Notes: generated by a model not told the origin, from the sequence alone. Shown: positions 1 to 9,134, counted from the stretch's first letter. The stretch is 64,000 nt of DNA from Neomicrococcus aestuarii (GCF_014201135.1 NZ_JACHDR010000001.1:124001-188000), one strand, 5' to 3'. Numbers and translations are program-made.

Positions 1-674
1 AGGCCGGGGCTGACCTCGAAGTCACCAAACGCGTTCCCATCGCCGGCGGCATGGGTGGCGGCTCCGCGGATGCGGCGGCGGCCCTCGTGGCGTGCAACGC
101 CCTGTGGGAGACTGGACTGAACCGCGAAGAGCTCGCGATTGTGGGTGCTCGACTGGGCGCGGACGTCCCGTTCGCTCTCTACGGCGGCGCTGCGGTGGGA
201 CTCGGCGTGGGGGATCAGCTCTCACCCTTGTTGCTGCGGAACGCGACTCACTGGGTCTTGGTGCCGGCCAGCTACGGGCTCAGCACCCCCGAGGTCTATG
301 GAACGTTGGACAAGCTGCGCGCCGAACAGGACGTGGAAGCGCCCACGAATGTGGACGTTGACACCGTGCACGCACTGGTAGCCGCAAACGTTGAATCCCT
401 TGCACTGAACGTGCGCAATGACATGGAGCAAGCGGCCATCCACTTGGCCCCGGAGATCGCCACCGTCATTGCCACCGGCGAAAAGCTGGGCGCAGCCCGG
501 GGCATCGTTTCCGGTTCCGGTCCCACGATCGCCTTCTTGGCCGAGGACAAAGACCACGCGGAACAGCTCCGAACACTTATTAACGAGGAACTCGATGTGG
601 ACGCACTGGTAGTGCATGGACCGGCAAACGGCGCAGCCGTGGTCCACCACCATTCGGCGTTCCGCGGCAACTAG
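1..674 (+). CDS. ispE: 4-diphosphocytidyl-2-C-methyl-D-erythritol kinase, 5'-truncated
   Basis: This is the C-terminal part of IspE, the GHMP-family kinase that phosphorylates CDP-ME in the MEP isoprenoid pathway. The frame is open from base 3 to the window edge, so the N-terminus lies outside. The glycine-rich ATP loop PIAGGMGGGSADAAAAL is near the visible start, and the GHMP C-terminal motif GSGPTIAFL is near residue 180. The ABC-F gene follows after 27 bases on the same strand, an arrangement common in actinobacteria (recalled, not searched). IspE supplies isoprenoid precursors, including the lipid carrier needed by the glycan genes in this window. Confidence 0.95.
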   Translation, partial: AGADLEVTKRVPIAGGMGGGSADAAAALVACNALWETGLNREELAIVGARLGADVPFALYGGAAVGLGVGDQLSPLLLRNATHWVLVPASYGLSTPEVYGTLDKLRAEQDVEAPTNVDVDTVHALVAANVESLALNVRNDMEQAAIHLAPEIATVIATGEKLGAARGIVSGSGPTIAFLAEDKDHAEQLRTLINEELDVDALVVHGPANGAAVVHHHSAFRGN

Positions 675-701
675 CCGCTACAGCAAAAACGAAGGACGTA
701 C

Positions 702-2519
702 ATGGCTCACTTGTTGGGTGCAGAAAACCTCTCGATCGCTTTCAACGGTCGTGTCATTTTGGACAGCGTCAGCCTTGGCCTCAACGAGGGCGACCGCGTG
801 GGTATGGTGGGCCGCAACGGCGATGGCAAGTCCACGCTCATGCGTTTGCTCGCCAAGCGCGGCGAGGGTGACAACGGCCGCGTGACGTGGGTGGGCGGAC
901 TCAACGTGGGCTACCTGGATCAGCAGGACGTGCTGGACGGCGACATGTCCGTGGGCGAAGCCATCGTAGGGGACGCCGACGAACACGAGTGGGCCTCCAA
1001 CCGCACCGCCCGCGACATCATGGACGGCCTCGTCAAGGAAGTGGACTGGCACGCGAAGATCGCGGACCTCTCCGGTGGCCAGAAGCGCCGCGTGGCCTTG
1101 GCCAAGTTGCTGATCGGTGATCATGACGTGATCATGCTCGATGAACCCACCAACCACTTGGACGTGGAAGGCGTGCACTGGCTCGCTAACCACCTGAAGA
1201 ACCGCTGGCGCCCGAATCAGGGCGGCCTGCTGGTGGTCACCCACGATCGCTGGTTCCTGGACGAAGTCTCCACGCGGACGTGGGAGGTTCACGACGGCAT
1301 GGTGGAGCCTTTCGAAGGCGGCTATGCGGCGTACATCTTGCAGCGCGTGGAGCGCGATCGTCAGAACGCTTCCATTGAGTCCAAGCGCCAGAACCTGGCG
1401 AAGAAGGAACTTGCGTGGTTGCGCCGCGGCGCTCCTGCGCGTACCTCGAAGCCGAAGTTCCGCATCGATGCGGCGAACGAGCTCATCGCGGATGTTCCCG
1501 AAGTGCGCAACAAGGTGGAGCTTGCTTCCCTCGCGGTGACGCGCCTCGGCAAGGACGTCGTCGATATCCTCGACGCCTCCGTGTCCTACCCGGGCAAGGA
1601 CGTGCTCAAGAAGATCGAGTGGCGCTTGGCTCCAGGCGAGCGCACGGGCATCTTGGGTGTGAACGGCGCCGGCAAGTCCACACTGTTGGGCTTGATCGAT
1701 GGCACCGTGGAACCCACCGAGGGTCGGGTCAAGCGCGGCAAGACCGTCAAGGTGGTCACGCTGTCCCAGAAGCTCGATGAGCTCACCGAGTTCTTGAATG
1801 ATCCCGTGCGCGTGGTCATCAGCCAGTTGCGCACCTCTTACACGGTGGGCGCCGGCTCCAAGGCTCAAGAGCTCACCCCGGGCCAGCTGTTGGAGCGCCT
1901 CGGCTTCTCCAACCACCACCTCTCCACGCCTATCAAGGACCTTTCGGGTGGCCAGAAGCGCCGCTTGCAGCTGCTCATGATCCTGCTGGAGCAGCCGAAC
2001 ATCCTCATCCTTGATGAGCCCACCAACGACCTCGACACGGACATGCTCGCCGCGATGGAGGACCTGCTGGACACCTGGCCGGGCACCCTGATTGTGGTTT
2101 CCCACGACCGCTACTTCCTCGAGCGCGTCACGGACCAGCAGTACGCCCTCTTCGGCGGCAAGCTGCGGCACTTGCCCGGTGGCGTTGACGAATATTTGCG
2201 CCTCCGAACGGAAGAGGAGGCACGCGCCGGGGCTGCGTCGTCGTCCTCCGCTTCCAGTACGACGACGCAGCCCGCCTCCTCAGATTCGGCTGCGGTTTCC
2301 GGGGCCGAACGTCGTGCGGCGCAGAAAGAAATTTCCACGATCGAACGGCGCTTGCAGAAGCTGACGCAGAGCATCGAGAAGGTTCACGCCAAAATGGCCG
2401 ACCACGATCAGAGCGATTTCGATGGACTTCGCGCGCTGAACGAGGAGCTGCGTGGGTACGAGGATGAGGTCGCATCCCTCGAAGAACGATGGCTGGAATT
2501 GTCTGAGCTGGTGGGCTAA
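702..2519 (+). CDS. ABC-F family ATPase (Uup/EttA-like)
   Basis: This 605-residue protein carries two ABC ATPase domains and no membrane segment, so it is a cytosolic ABC-F protein, a class that acts on the ribosome. The first Walker A is GRNGDGKST (about residue 37) and the second is GVNGAGKST (about 322). Both signatures read LSGGQKRR, and both Walker B motifs are followed by DEPTN. A C-terminal coiled coil (about 535-605) resembles Uup. The linker just before it is Ser/Thr/Ala-rich and is encoded by an inverted repeat at 2230-2273. The start has AAGGA upstream. Whether it gives antibiotic protection or housekeeping translation function cannot be told from sequence. Confidence 0.93.
   Translation: MAHLLGAENLSIAFNGRVILDSVSLGLNEGDRVGMVGRNGDGKSTLMRLLAKRGEGDNGRVTWVGGLNVGYLDQQDVLDGDMSVGEAIVGDADEHEWASNRTARDIMDGLVKEVDWHAKIADLSGGQKRRVALAKLLIGDHDVIMLDEPTNHLDVEGVHWLANHLKNRWRPNQGGLLVVTHDRWFLDEVSTRTWEVHDGMVEPFEGGYAAYILQRVERDRQNASIESKRQNLAKKELAWLRRGAPARTSKPKFRIDAANELIADVPEVRNKVELASLAVTRLGKDVVDILDASVSYPGKDVLKKIEWRLAPGERTGILGVNGAGKSTLLGLIDGTVEPTEGRVKRGKTVKVVTLSQKLDELTEFLNDPVRVVISQLRTSYTVGAGSKAQELTPGQLLERLGFSNHHLSTPIKDLSGGQKRRLQLLMILLEQPNILILDEPTNDLDTDMLAAMEDLLDTWPGTLIVVSHDRYFLERVTDQQYALFGGKLRHLPGGVDEYLRLRTEEEARAGAASSSSASSTTTQPASSDSAAVSGAERRAAQKEISTIERRLQKLTQSIEKVHAKMADHDQSDFDGLRALNEELRGYEDEVASLEERWLELSELVG
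2230..2273. repeat. 15-bp perfect inverted repeat inside the ABC-F gene
   Basis: The arms GGGCTGCGTCGTCGT (2230-2244) and ACGACGACGCAGCCC (2259-2273) are exactly complementary, with a 14-base loop. They encode the low-complexity Ser/Thr linker before the C-terminal coil. The right arm belongs to the family of ACGACGACGC-containing copies described in the findings. Confidence 0.8.
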
Positions 2520-2550
2520 GCAGTAGTTTCAGTAACGAATTACTCAATCA

Positions 2551-2580
2551 TTGGGATAACAATCTATTCAGGTCTAGGAT
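2551..2580 (+). promoter_or_regulatory. Candidate sigma-70-type promoter for the sugar transferase
   Basis: TTGGGA (2551-2556) and TAGGAT (2575-2580) are separated by 18 bases in the 169-base gap between the ABC-F gene and the phosphoglycosyl transferase. Both hexamers match the consensus at four of six positions. This is prediction by eye only. Confidence 0.4.
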
Positions 2581-2688
2581 TTAGCAAGGGAATGGATTGT
2601 TGGGGTGATCGTTCCAGTACTCTCACGCACCCTTCTTCCGCTCCAAACTTCTTGTGTTGCGTGAACTCGATGAAGGTGCTGATATTCG

Positions 2689-4131
2689 TTGAATGTCCTG
2701 GGGAAACCGTGGTGGCAAGGCATTCCCATGCTCCTTGCGATCATCGATGCAGTGGCCATTATTTTGGCAATGTTCATCGCCCAGCTGTACCGCTTCGGCG
2801 GGTTCGCCGGAAATGAGCTTCAAGGAATTATCGAAGCCGATTACACGGTTCTCTCGATCTCCATAGCGATTGTTTGGCTGATCCTTTTGGATATGTGGGG
2901 AACCCGGGATATCAAGATCATCGGCATGGGCACCGAAGAGTACAAACGGATTGCCGTGTCTTCCCTGTATCTCTTCGGAGCCATCGCGATTGTCTCCTAC
3001 GCCTTCGGCATTCAGACAGCGCGCGGTTACGTAGGCTTGGCGCTTCCCGCCGGGTTGTTCCTACTGATCTCTGGCCGCTGGCTTTACCGCCGTCACCTCT
3101 CAAGGCAACGGCACGCCGGCATGTTCCAGCGCCGGCTGATGATCGTGGGTGGACCGTCCACGGTGCTGCACTTGTACACGAACCTCACCTCTGCCCCGGA
3201 AGCCGGTTACGAACCCGTGACCGCGTATTTGCCCGGTTTTGCCGTGCACGCACCCGATGGCGAAGAATTGCCTATTCCGGTGGCGGGCGTCTCTCGAGAC
3301 GTCGAGGGAATCCTCGCAGCCGTCGAGCAGTACAAGGTGGATGCCTTGGCGATTTCCTCCGGTTCCATGCTGAGCCCGCGCGTGATGCGTAGCTTGGGGT
3401 GGGAACTGCAAGATCGCGGCGTCTCCATGATCATGGCTCCCGCCCTCACTGACGTGGCCGGACCGCGAATTCACACCCAGCCGGTCAACGGCTTGCCGCT
3501 CATCCACGTCTCCACGCCGAAGCTCGAAGGCATCAAGGGCTTCGCCAAGCGAGGCTTTGACGTCCTCGGTGCCGCGCTAGGACTGATCTTCCTCTCGCCA
3601 ATTTTCCTGATTACTGCCCTCAGCGTTCGGCTGGATTCCAAAGGTCCCATCTTCTTCCACCAAAAGCGCGTCGGTAAAAACGGCGAGATCTTCTACATGC
3701 ACAAATTCCGTTCCATGAATCCTGACGCTGAAGCCAAGAAGGCCGAACTCATGGATCAGAACGAATCCGATGGCGCGCTGTTCAAAATGAAGAAAGACCC
3801 CCGCATTACCAAGGTAGGCGCCTTCATTCGCCGCTTCAGCATCGATGAGCTGCCACAGCTTTGGAACGTGCTGGTGGGGGAGATGAGCATCGTGGGACCA
3901 CGCCCGCCCGTGCCGGAAGAAGTGCAGGCCTACGAGAAGCACGTGCACCGCCGCTTCATGGTGCAGCCTGGAATCACGGGTCTCTGGCAGGTCTCCGGAC
4001 GTTCCGGTTTGAGCTGGGAAGAAAGCGTGCGTCTAGACCTCTATTACGTAGAAAACTGGTCGCTCATTCAGGACATGGTAATCCTGTTCAAAACGGTTCG
4101 CGCCGTGCTGACCTCGGACGGCGCATACTAG
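2689..4131 (+). CDS. Polyprenyl glycosylphosphotransferase (initiating sugar transferase)
   Basis: This 480-residue membrane enzyme is of the WbaP/CpsE type, which transfers a sugar-1-phosphate to undecaprenyl phosphate and starts an exopolysaccharide or capsule unit. About four hydrophobic helices (residues 12-130) are followed by a soluble Rossmann-like region. A further helix precedes the catalytic domain (about 280-480), which shows [54 protein letters not shown] and [13 protein letters not shown]. The start is TTG: an in-frame stop at 2680 excludes anything earlier, and GAAGG lies about 12 bases upstream. The sugar is unknown. It sits far from most of the glycan genes but is the only initiating enzyme seen in the window. 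Confidence 0.93.
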   Translation: MNVLGKPWWQGIPMLLAIIDAVAIILAMFIAQLYRFGGFAGNELQGIIEADYTVLSISIAIVWLILLDMWGTRDIKIIGMGTEEYKRIAVSSLYLFGAIAIVSYAFGIQTARGYVGLALPAGLFLLISGRWLYRRHLSRQRHAGMFQRRLMIVGGPSTVLHLYTNLTSAPEAGYEPVTAYLPGFAVHAPDGEELPIPVAGVSRDVEGILAAVEQYKVDALAISSGSMLSPRVMRSLGWELQDRGVSMIMAPALTDVAGPRIHTQPVNGLPLIHVSTPKLEGIKGFAKRGFDVLGAALGLIFLSPIFLITALSVRLDSKGPIFFHQKRVGKNGEIFYMHKFRSMNPDAEAKKAELMDQNESDGALFKMKKDPRITKVGAFIRRFSIDELPQLWNVLVGEMSIVGPRPPVPEEVQAYEKHVHRRFMVQPGITGLWQVSGRSGLSWEESVRLDLYYVENWSLIQDMVILFKTVRAVLTSDGAY

Positions 4132-4300
4132 CGGGCCCCGTACTAACGAGCACTGCAGGGTTACCGCGTTCCGGGCCCAGCGTCGTCGTACTAGCGTCCT
4201 TATGTGAGCGAGTCCGCACACGCGACCCACGTCACGGTGCGCACAGCAGTGTTTGAAATATGGCAGAATAGTTCACTGTGCTTGACTGGTTCTGGCACAT

Positions 4301-4375
4301 TCCGCCCTGGTGTAATGGCAGCACCCCAGCCTTTGGAGCTGTGGAGTCTAGGTTCGAGTCCTAGGGGCGGAACCA
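4301..4375 (+). tRNA. tRNA-Gln (anticodon UUG)
   Basis: The acceptor arms TCCGCCC (4301-4307) and GGGCGGA (4365-4371) pair perfectly. The anticodon loop CTTTGGA gives anticodon TTG. The T arm is CTAGG/TTCGAGT/CCTAG. Discriminator A and a genomically encoded CCA end at 4375. The top of the anticodon stem has one C-T mismatch. The gene sits between the sugar transferase and glmU. I saw no integrase or second copy of its 3' end that would mark it as an attachment site. Confidence 0.95.
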
Positions 4376-4451
4376 GTCACGATGACTGGCCCCAGTAGTT
4401 CTCGAAGACGAACTATTGAGGCGAAAGAGAACCGTACTCGGGAGTTATAAC

Positions 4452-5924
4452 TTGACCGTGGACAACCACTCGCCCGCCGCTGTCATCGTGTTGGCCGCAG
4501 GCGCCGGAACACGTATGAAATCCGCCAAGCCTAAGATCATGCATGAGATGTGTGGTCGCTCGATGGTGGGACACGCTCTCGCAGCAGCGCAGGGCCTTGA
4601 ACCTGACTACCTCACCGCCGTGGTGCGCTTTGAACGCGACCGCGTCGCCGAGCACATCACCAGCATTGTCCCGGACATCATCATTGCCGATCAGGACGAA
4701 ATCCCAGGCACCGGCCGCGCCGTCGAGCAGGGCCTCGAAGCCGTTGACACCGCCCACGGAGGACCCGTCCAAGGCACCGTGGTGGTCACCTACGGCGACG
4801 TCCCACTCTTGACCTCCGAACTGCTCCAACAGCTCGTCGCCGAGCACAACGAGCAAGGCAACGCCGTCACCGTCCTCACCGCCGTGCTGGATGACCCCAC
4901 CGGCTACGGCCGCATCATCCGCGAAGCAGACGGCTCCGTCTCCGGCATCCGCGAGCACAAGGACGCCACCGACGAAGAACGTGCCATCAACGAGGTCAAC
5001 TCCGGCATTTACGCTTTCGACGCCGCCATCTTGCGCGACGCCCTTCCGAAGGTCTCCACGGACAACGCCCAGCAGGAAAAGTACCTGACGGACGTTCTTG
5101 GACTGGCCCGCGAAGCAGGCGGCCGCGTCGCCGCCGTTGCCACGCAGGACCGCTGGCAGGTTGAGGGCGCCAACGATCGCGTCCAGCTCGCCACCCTTGG
5201 CAAGGAAATGAACCGCCGCGTCCTCGAAAAGTGGATGAAGCTCGGCGTGGGCATTATCGACCCTGACTCCACGTGGATTGACGTTGACGTAATCCTGTCC
5301 AACGACGTCACCATCAAGCCGGGCACCCAGCTCCACGGCCAGACCATCGTGGGCACGGACGCCGTGATCGGCCCAGACACCACGCTCACCAACGTGCGCG
5401 TCGGCCAGGGCACCACCGTCATGCGCTCGGTGGCCACGGATGCAGAATTCGCGGACCACTCCAGCGTGGGTCCGTTCGCCTACATTCGCCCAGGCACCAA
5501 GCTGGGCGAGGATGCCAAGATCGGCGCGTTCTACGAAACGAAGAACGTCACCGTGGGCAAGGGCTCGAAGCTTTCACACTTGGGTTACATGGGAGACGCT
5601 GAGATTGGTGAATACACCAACATTGGTTGCGGAAACATCACTGCTAATTACGACGGCGTCAACAAGCACCGTACGCAGATCGGCAGCCATGTCCGCACCA
5701 GCTCGAACTCCGTCTTTGTGGCCCCCGTGTCAGTAGGGGATGGCGCGTATACCGGGGCGGGCGCCGTCGTACGCAAGGATGTGCCTGCAGGAGCGTTGGC
5801 AATAACGTACGCTCAGCAGAAGAACATGGAAGGCTGGACGCAAGACAAGCGTCCCGGCACTCCAGCAGCGGAAGCCGCCCAGCGGGCACAAACCCCCTCA
5901 ACAACAGATCGCCCAGGAGCTTAA
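4452..5924 (+). CDS. glmU: Bifunctional GlcNAc-1-P uridylyltransferase / GlcN-1-P acetyltransferase
   Basis: GlmU makes UDP-GlcNAc, the precursor of peptidoglycan and of many surface glycans. The N-terminal nucleotidyltransferase begins VIVLAAGAGTRMKSAKPK. The C-terminal half is a left-handed beta-helix of hexapeptide repeats with SHLGYMGDAEIG and NYDGVNKHRTQIG, which belong to the acetyltransferase site. A TTG at 4452 is preferred as start because GGAG lies seven bases upstream; the frame is open back to 4416 without a better site. The product is about 490 residues, the usual length. prs follows after three bases, so the two are surely co-transcribed. Confidence 0.96.
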   Translation: MTVDNHSPAAVIVLAAGAGTRMKSAKPKIMHEMCGRSMVGHALAAAQGLEPDYLTAVVRFERDRVAEHITSIVPDIIIADQDEIPGTGRAVEQGLEAVDTAHGGPVQGTVVVTYGDVPLLTSELLQQLVAEHNEQGNAVTVLTAVLDDPTGYGRIIREADGSVSGIREHKDATDEERAINEVNSGIYAFDAAILRDALPKVSTDNAQQEKYLTDVLGLAREAGGRVAAVATQDRWQVEGANDRVQLATLGKEMNRRVLEKWMKLGVGIIDPDSTWIDVDVILSNDVTIKPGTQLHGQTIVGTDAVIGPDTTLTNVRVGQGTTVMRSVATDAEFADHSSVGPFAYIRPGTKLGEDAKIGAFYETKNVTVGKGSKLSHLGYMGDAEIGEYTNIGCGNITANYDGVNKHRTQIGSHVRTSSNSVFVAPVSVGDGAYTGAGAVVRKDVPAGALAITYAQQKNMEGWTQDKRPGTPAAEAAQRAQTPSTTDRPGA

Positions 5925-5927
5925 CGC

Positions 5928-6908
5928 ATGAGTGAAATCAGCCATAACGTCGACAAGAAATTGGTGCTGGCTTCCGGCCGCGCGCACCCCGAGTTGGCTG
6001 AAGAAATCGCGGAGGCCCTCGGCACCGAGCTCCTTCCCATGAGCGCTTACGACTTCGCCAACGGCGAGATCTACGTGCGCTCGGGCGAATCCGTTCGCGG
6101 TAAGGATGTCTTCATCATCCAGTCGCACCCGGCACCGCTGAACAACTGGCTCATGGAGCAGCTCATCATGGTGGACTCCATGAAGCGCGCTTCGGCCCGC
6201 CGCATCACCGTGGTGTCCCCGTTCTACCCGTACGCCCGTCAGGACAAGAAGGGCCGCGGTCGCGAACCGATCTCCGCTCGTCTGATTGCTGATCTCTACA
6301 AGACCGCTGGCGCGTCCCGCATCATGTCCGTAGACCTTCACACCGCTCAGATCCAGGGATTCTTCGACGGTCCAGTTGATCATCTCTTCGCGATCCCGCT
6401 CCTGGCCGATTACATCCGTAGCCGCGTTGGCAACTCCCCAGTGACCGTGGTGTCCCCGGACACCGGCCGCGTGCGCGTTGCTGAGCAGTGGGCTGATCGT
6501 TTGGGTGGCGTGCCGCTTGCGTTCGTTCACAAGTCGCGCGATCTGACGGTTCCCAACCAGGCTGTTTCCAAGACCGTGGTGGGTAACATCGAAGGCCGCA
6601 CCTGCGTGTTGATCGATGACATGATCGACACCGGTGGAACCATCGCTGGCGCCGTTCGCGTACTGAAGGATGCCGGAGCCAAGGACGTCATCATCGCGGC
6701 AACGCACGCGGTGTTCTCTGATCCAGCAGCGCAGCGCCTCTCCGAATGTGGCGCCCTCGAGGTTGTTGTCACCAACACCTTGCCGATCCCTACCTCGAAG
6801 CGTTTCCAGAACCTCACGGTTCTTTCGATCGCACCGCTCATCGCGCGCGCTATCAAGGAAGTCTTCGAAGATGGCTCCGTGACCTCGTTGTTCGACGGAA
6901 ACGCCTAA
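5928..6908 (+). CDS. prs: Ribose-phosphate pyrophosphokinase
   Basis: Prs converts ribose-5-phosphate and ATP to PRPP for nucleotide, histidine and tryptophan synthesis. The 326-residue product shows VDLHTAQIQGFFDGPVDHL and the PRPP-binding loop CVLIDDMIDTGGTIAGAV. An AGGAG lies within the end of glmU, ten bases before the ATG. The glmU-prs order is conserved in actinobacteria. A strong hairpin terminator follows, but it lies inside the next reading frame. Confidence 0.97.
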   Translation: MSEISHNVDKKLVLASGRAHPELAEEIAEALGTELLPMSAYDFANGEIYVRSGESVRGKDVFIIQSHPAPLNNWLMEQLIMVDSMKRASARRITVVSPFYPYARQDKKGRGREPISARLIADLYKTAGASRIMSVDLHTAQIQGFFDGPVDHLFAIPLLADYIRSRVGNSPVTVVSPDTGRVRVAEQWADRLGGVPLAFVHKSRDLTVPNQAVSKTVVGNIEGRTCVLIDDMIDTGGTIAGAVRVLKDAGAKDVIIAATHAVFSDPAAQRLSECGALEVVVTNTLPIPTSKRFQNLTVLSIAPLIARAIKEVFEDGSVTSLFDGNA

Positions 6909-6925
6909 CCCTTATTGAGGATTTA

Positions 6926-7399
6926 GTGACTAGAGAAGTGACCCCACCTCGGCTTGCCCGGCGCGTGGGGTCACTTCTTTTATGCGCCTACCTCGCTGGA
7001 GCCGCTGTCCTGTTTTTCTGGCCCAGCGGATCGCGCATTCACCGGATGAATCTGGACTTCTGGTGGCAAACGCGGCGGCTGTTCGGCGCGCCACCAGGGT
7101 ACGGGCCGGACCAGGCGGAGATCCTCGCTAACGCGATTGTGATGTTCTTGCCCGTGCTGGCGTTATGCCTCATTTTTGTGCGCGTGAAACCGTGGGTCTG
7201 GGTCCTGTTGGCAGCCCTCGCAAGCGCGGGGATTGAGGTTACTCAAGGCTTTGTACTTCCGCACCGTAAACTGGATCTAACGGATTTTCTGGCGAACACT
7301 GCGGGCGCCATGCTGGGAGGATTCGTGGGGGTGATCATCCTCCGTTTTATGGGCTCACGGGTTCCTTCTGACCCGGAGGACCGTTCAGCCGTTGACTAG
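6926..7399 (+). CDS. VanZ-like membrane protein
   Basis: This small integral membrane protein of about 157 residues has four predicted helices and belongs to the VanZ-like family, whose founding member gives low-level teicoplanin resistance. Recognisable parts are FWPSGSRIHRMNLDFWW, ILANAIVMFLPVLALCL, EVTQGF and RKLDLTDFLANTAGAMLGG, the last being typical of the family. GTG at 6926 is chosen because GAGG lies five bases upstream. GTGs at 6938 and 6965 are alternatives and would shorten it by four or 13 residues. The prs terminator overlaps this start region. Function here is unknown. Confidence 0.8.
   Translation: MTREVTPPRLARRVGSLLLCAYLAGAAVLFFWPSGSRIHRMNLDFWWQTRRLFGAPPGYGPDQAEILANAIVMFLPVLALCLIFVRVKPWVWVLLAALASAGIEVTQGFVLPHRKLDLTDFLANTAGAMLGGFVGVIILRFMGSRVPSDPEDRSAVD
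6934..6980 (+). terminator. Intrinsic terminator after prs, inside the next ORF
   Basis: The arms AGAAGTGACCCCA (6934-6946) and TGGGGTCACTTCT (6966-6978) are perfectly complementary over 13 bp with a 19-base loop. TTTTAT follows. This is a textbook rho-independent terminator shape, 25 bases after the prs stop, but it overlaps the first codons of the VanZ-like gene. Confidence 0.8.
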
Positions 7400-7407
7400 G
7401 GGATTTT

Positions 7408-8505
7408 GTGGGCATTCTGTGGTTTTCAGCCATTCCAACACTTGTTGTGGTGTTGCTGGTCAGTGGTTTCGCGAAGCTGAAATCGCCGACCTCAACGGAT
7501 GAGGCGTTCGCTTCTCTGCAGGTGCCAAAAGGGCTTTCCGCCCCCGTCTTCCGCCGCGGTTTGCCGTGGGCCGAGATCGCGCTGGGACTCGCCTTGCTCA
7601 TCACGTGGGGTTGGGTCCACACGCTGGTCACGCTCGCGACGTTGGCGCTTTTTGTGGCGTATCTGGTGCTGGTGGCGAAGGCGCTTCAGCGCAACGACGG
7701 CGCAAGCTGCAATTGCTTCGGCGAATGGTCTCAAGCGCCGGTCTCCGGTTCCACGTTGATCCGCAACTATGTCCTGGTCGCCGCCGCCCTCATGGCGTTC
7801 GTGGGCTCCTTTACCGCTGCTGCCACCCATTTTTCGTGGATCCAGCAGCTAGGCGGCTCCGGTTGGCTGTACGTTCTGGGCTTGCTCATTCCGGCAGCCG
7901 TGGTCGCGGCCATTTTGTGGGATTCTTTGCGCAGCGATTCTTCCAGTACGACGACGCCGCTCGGCTCGGGTGCCTCATCCTCCGCGGGTGCGGGGGAGAG
8001 TTCGCAGCCACGAAGCGACGATGAAGAAGTGCTGGATTACCTTCGCGAACCAATTCCGTACCATTCTCTGAAAAAGCTTGACGGTACGAAGGTCACGCTG
8101 CGCCAGCTGGTTCGCTCCAACGCCGTGTTCATGGTGAAGCTGAGCCCGGGTTGCGGCTCCTGCGTCATGGTGATGAACCAGTGGGAGTCCCTCGCGAAGC
8201 GACTCCACCCCATCAAACTTCAAGCGGTCGTGGCGGATCCCAACACCATTCCGGCCGCGTTGAACGGTCACGATCCCGCGTTCATTCCGCAGCCTCTCAT
8301 CGACGAGAACAACGACCTCAGCAACATATTTGAGCAGTACGGTACCCCGTGGGCGGTGGTGCTCGGCGCGGACAAGCTCCTGGCCGCTGGCCCCGTGGCC
8401 GGATCCGGTGCGATCTTTGAGATCGTCGATGAGATCGAGGCTCAAATGCAAGAAGCCGCAGCAGAGCAAGAAGCAGCTGTCGAGACCGAAGACGTCCAGT
8501 CATGA
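7408..8505 (+). CDS. MauE/DoxX-like membrane protein fused to a thioredoxin-like domain
   Basis: The 365-residue product has an N-terminal four-helix MauE/DoxX-like domain (about residues 1-175) with the cysteine motif ASCNCFG near residue 100. A Ser/Gly-rich linker (about 180-205) follows. The C-terminal domain has the active-site-like sequence SPGCGSC (Cys249 and Cys252) and a following YGTPWAVVL strand, as in thioredoxin folds. MauE proteins are linked to disulfide handling of periplasmic partners, so a membrane thiol-redox role is inferred. The GTG start lies eight bases after the vanZ-like stop. The stop overlaps the phosphatase start as ATGA, suggesting coupling. Confidence 0.8.
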   Translation: MGILWFSAIPTLVVVLLVSGFAKLKSPTSTDEAFASLQVPKGLSAPVFRRGLPWAEIALGLALLITWGWVHTLVTLATLALFVAYLVLVAKALQRNDGASCNCFGEWSQAPVSGSTLIRNYVLVAAALMAFVGSFTAAATHFSWIQQLGGSGWLYVLGLLIPAAVVAAILWDSLRSDSSSTTTPLGSGASSSAGAGESSQPRSDDEEVLDYLREPIPYHSLKKLDGTKVTLRQLVRSNAVFMVKLSPGCGSCVMVMNQWESLAKRLHPIKLQAVVADPNTIPAALNGHDPAFIPQPLIDENNDLSNIFEQYGTPWAVVLGADKLLAAGPVAGSGAIFEIVDEIEAQMQEAAAEQEAAVETEDVQS

Positions 8506-9134
8506 GCCCCTCAACTCGAGATCAGCCGGCGCAAGTGAAGCTGCTGACCGTGTGTACCGGAAATATCTGCAGATCTCCGTACGCGGAGCGGCTCTTGCAA
8601 GCGGGCATGGACGAGCTTCACCCCGGACTCTTTTCGGTAATCTCCGCTGGCACCATGGCGATGACGAATCAAGGCATGGATCAGCGATCGCTCGAGCGGC
8701 TTGAAGCAGCCGGAGGCTCGGGGGAGGGCCACGTCCCACGGATGCTGCGCAACGTGATGAACGTGAAGTATGACCTGGTGTTTGCGATGTCTGAAGAGCA
8801 CCGCGTGGAAATCGTCAAGCAGTCGCCTCGGATGCTCAAGCGCGCGTACACCATCATGATGTTTGCGGATCTTTATGAGCAGCTCGTGGCAGATCCCAGC
8901 TCCGAGCTGGTGCGTGGGTGCGAGCCTGAGGGTGTCTTGGATCGGTGGGCTGGTTTAGGAGTGCTGGCAGCACGTGCACGCTCAAGCCTCGCAGTCCAAG
9001 GGTTCAACGATTACGACGTCCCGGATCCGTACCGGAAGGACAACGACGCGTACGACCAGATGGAAGCCGCGCTCAAACCGGCGATTTACCGAATTCTTGC
9101 CGCAGAAGAACAGGCCAGCGCCAGAAAGTTCTAG
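8502..9134 (+). CDS. Low-molecular-weight protein-tyrosine phosphatase (Wzb-like)
   Basis: The N-terminal CTGNICRS matches the CX5R phosphate loop of low-molecular-weight phosphatases, and DVPDPY near residue 170 supplies the general-acid aspartate. At 210 residues it is longer than the usual 150 or so because of extra sequence in the middle, including RGCEPEGVLDRWAGLGVL. Such enzymes dephosphorylate the tyrosine tail of Wzc-type kinases. One such kinase gene lies immediately next door on the other strand. I infer that this protein controls exopolysaccharide export together with both kinases in the window. Confidence 0.88.
   Translation: MSPSTRDQPAQVKLLTVCTGNICRSPYAERLLQAGMDELHPGLFSVISAGTMAMTNQGMDQRSLERLEAAGGSGEGHVPRMLRNVMNVKYDLVFAMSEEHRVEIVKQSPRMLKRAYTIMMFADLYEQLVADPSSELVRGCEPEGVLDRWAGLGVLAARARSSLAVQGFNDYDVPDPYRKDNDAYDQMEAALKPAIYRILAAEEQASARKF

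Noticed and set aside
678-2171. Long open frame on the minus strand under the ABC-F gene
   Set aside because: It is antisense to a clearly conserved gene, has a low-complexity His/Val/Gln-rich translation and no ribosome-binding site. It is a GC-bias shadow.
4301-4375. tRNA-Gln as an integration site for a mobile island
   Set aside because: No integrase and no second copy of the tRNA 3' end were seen, and the flanks are conserved genes.
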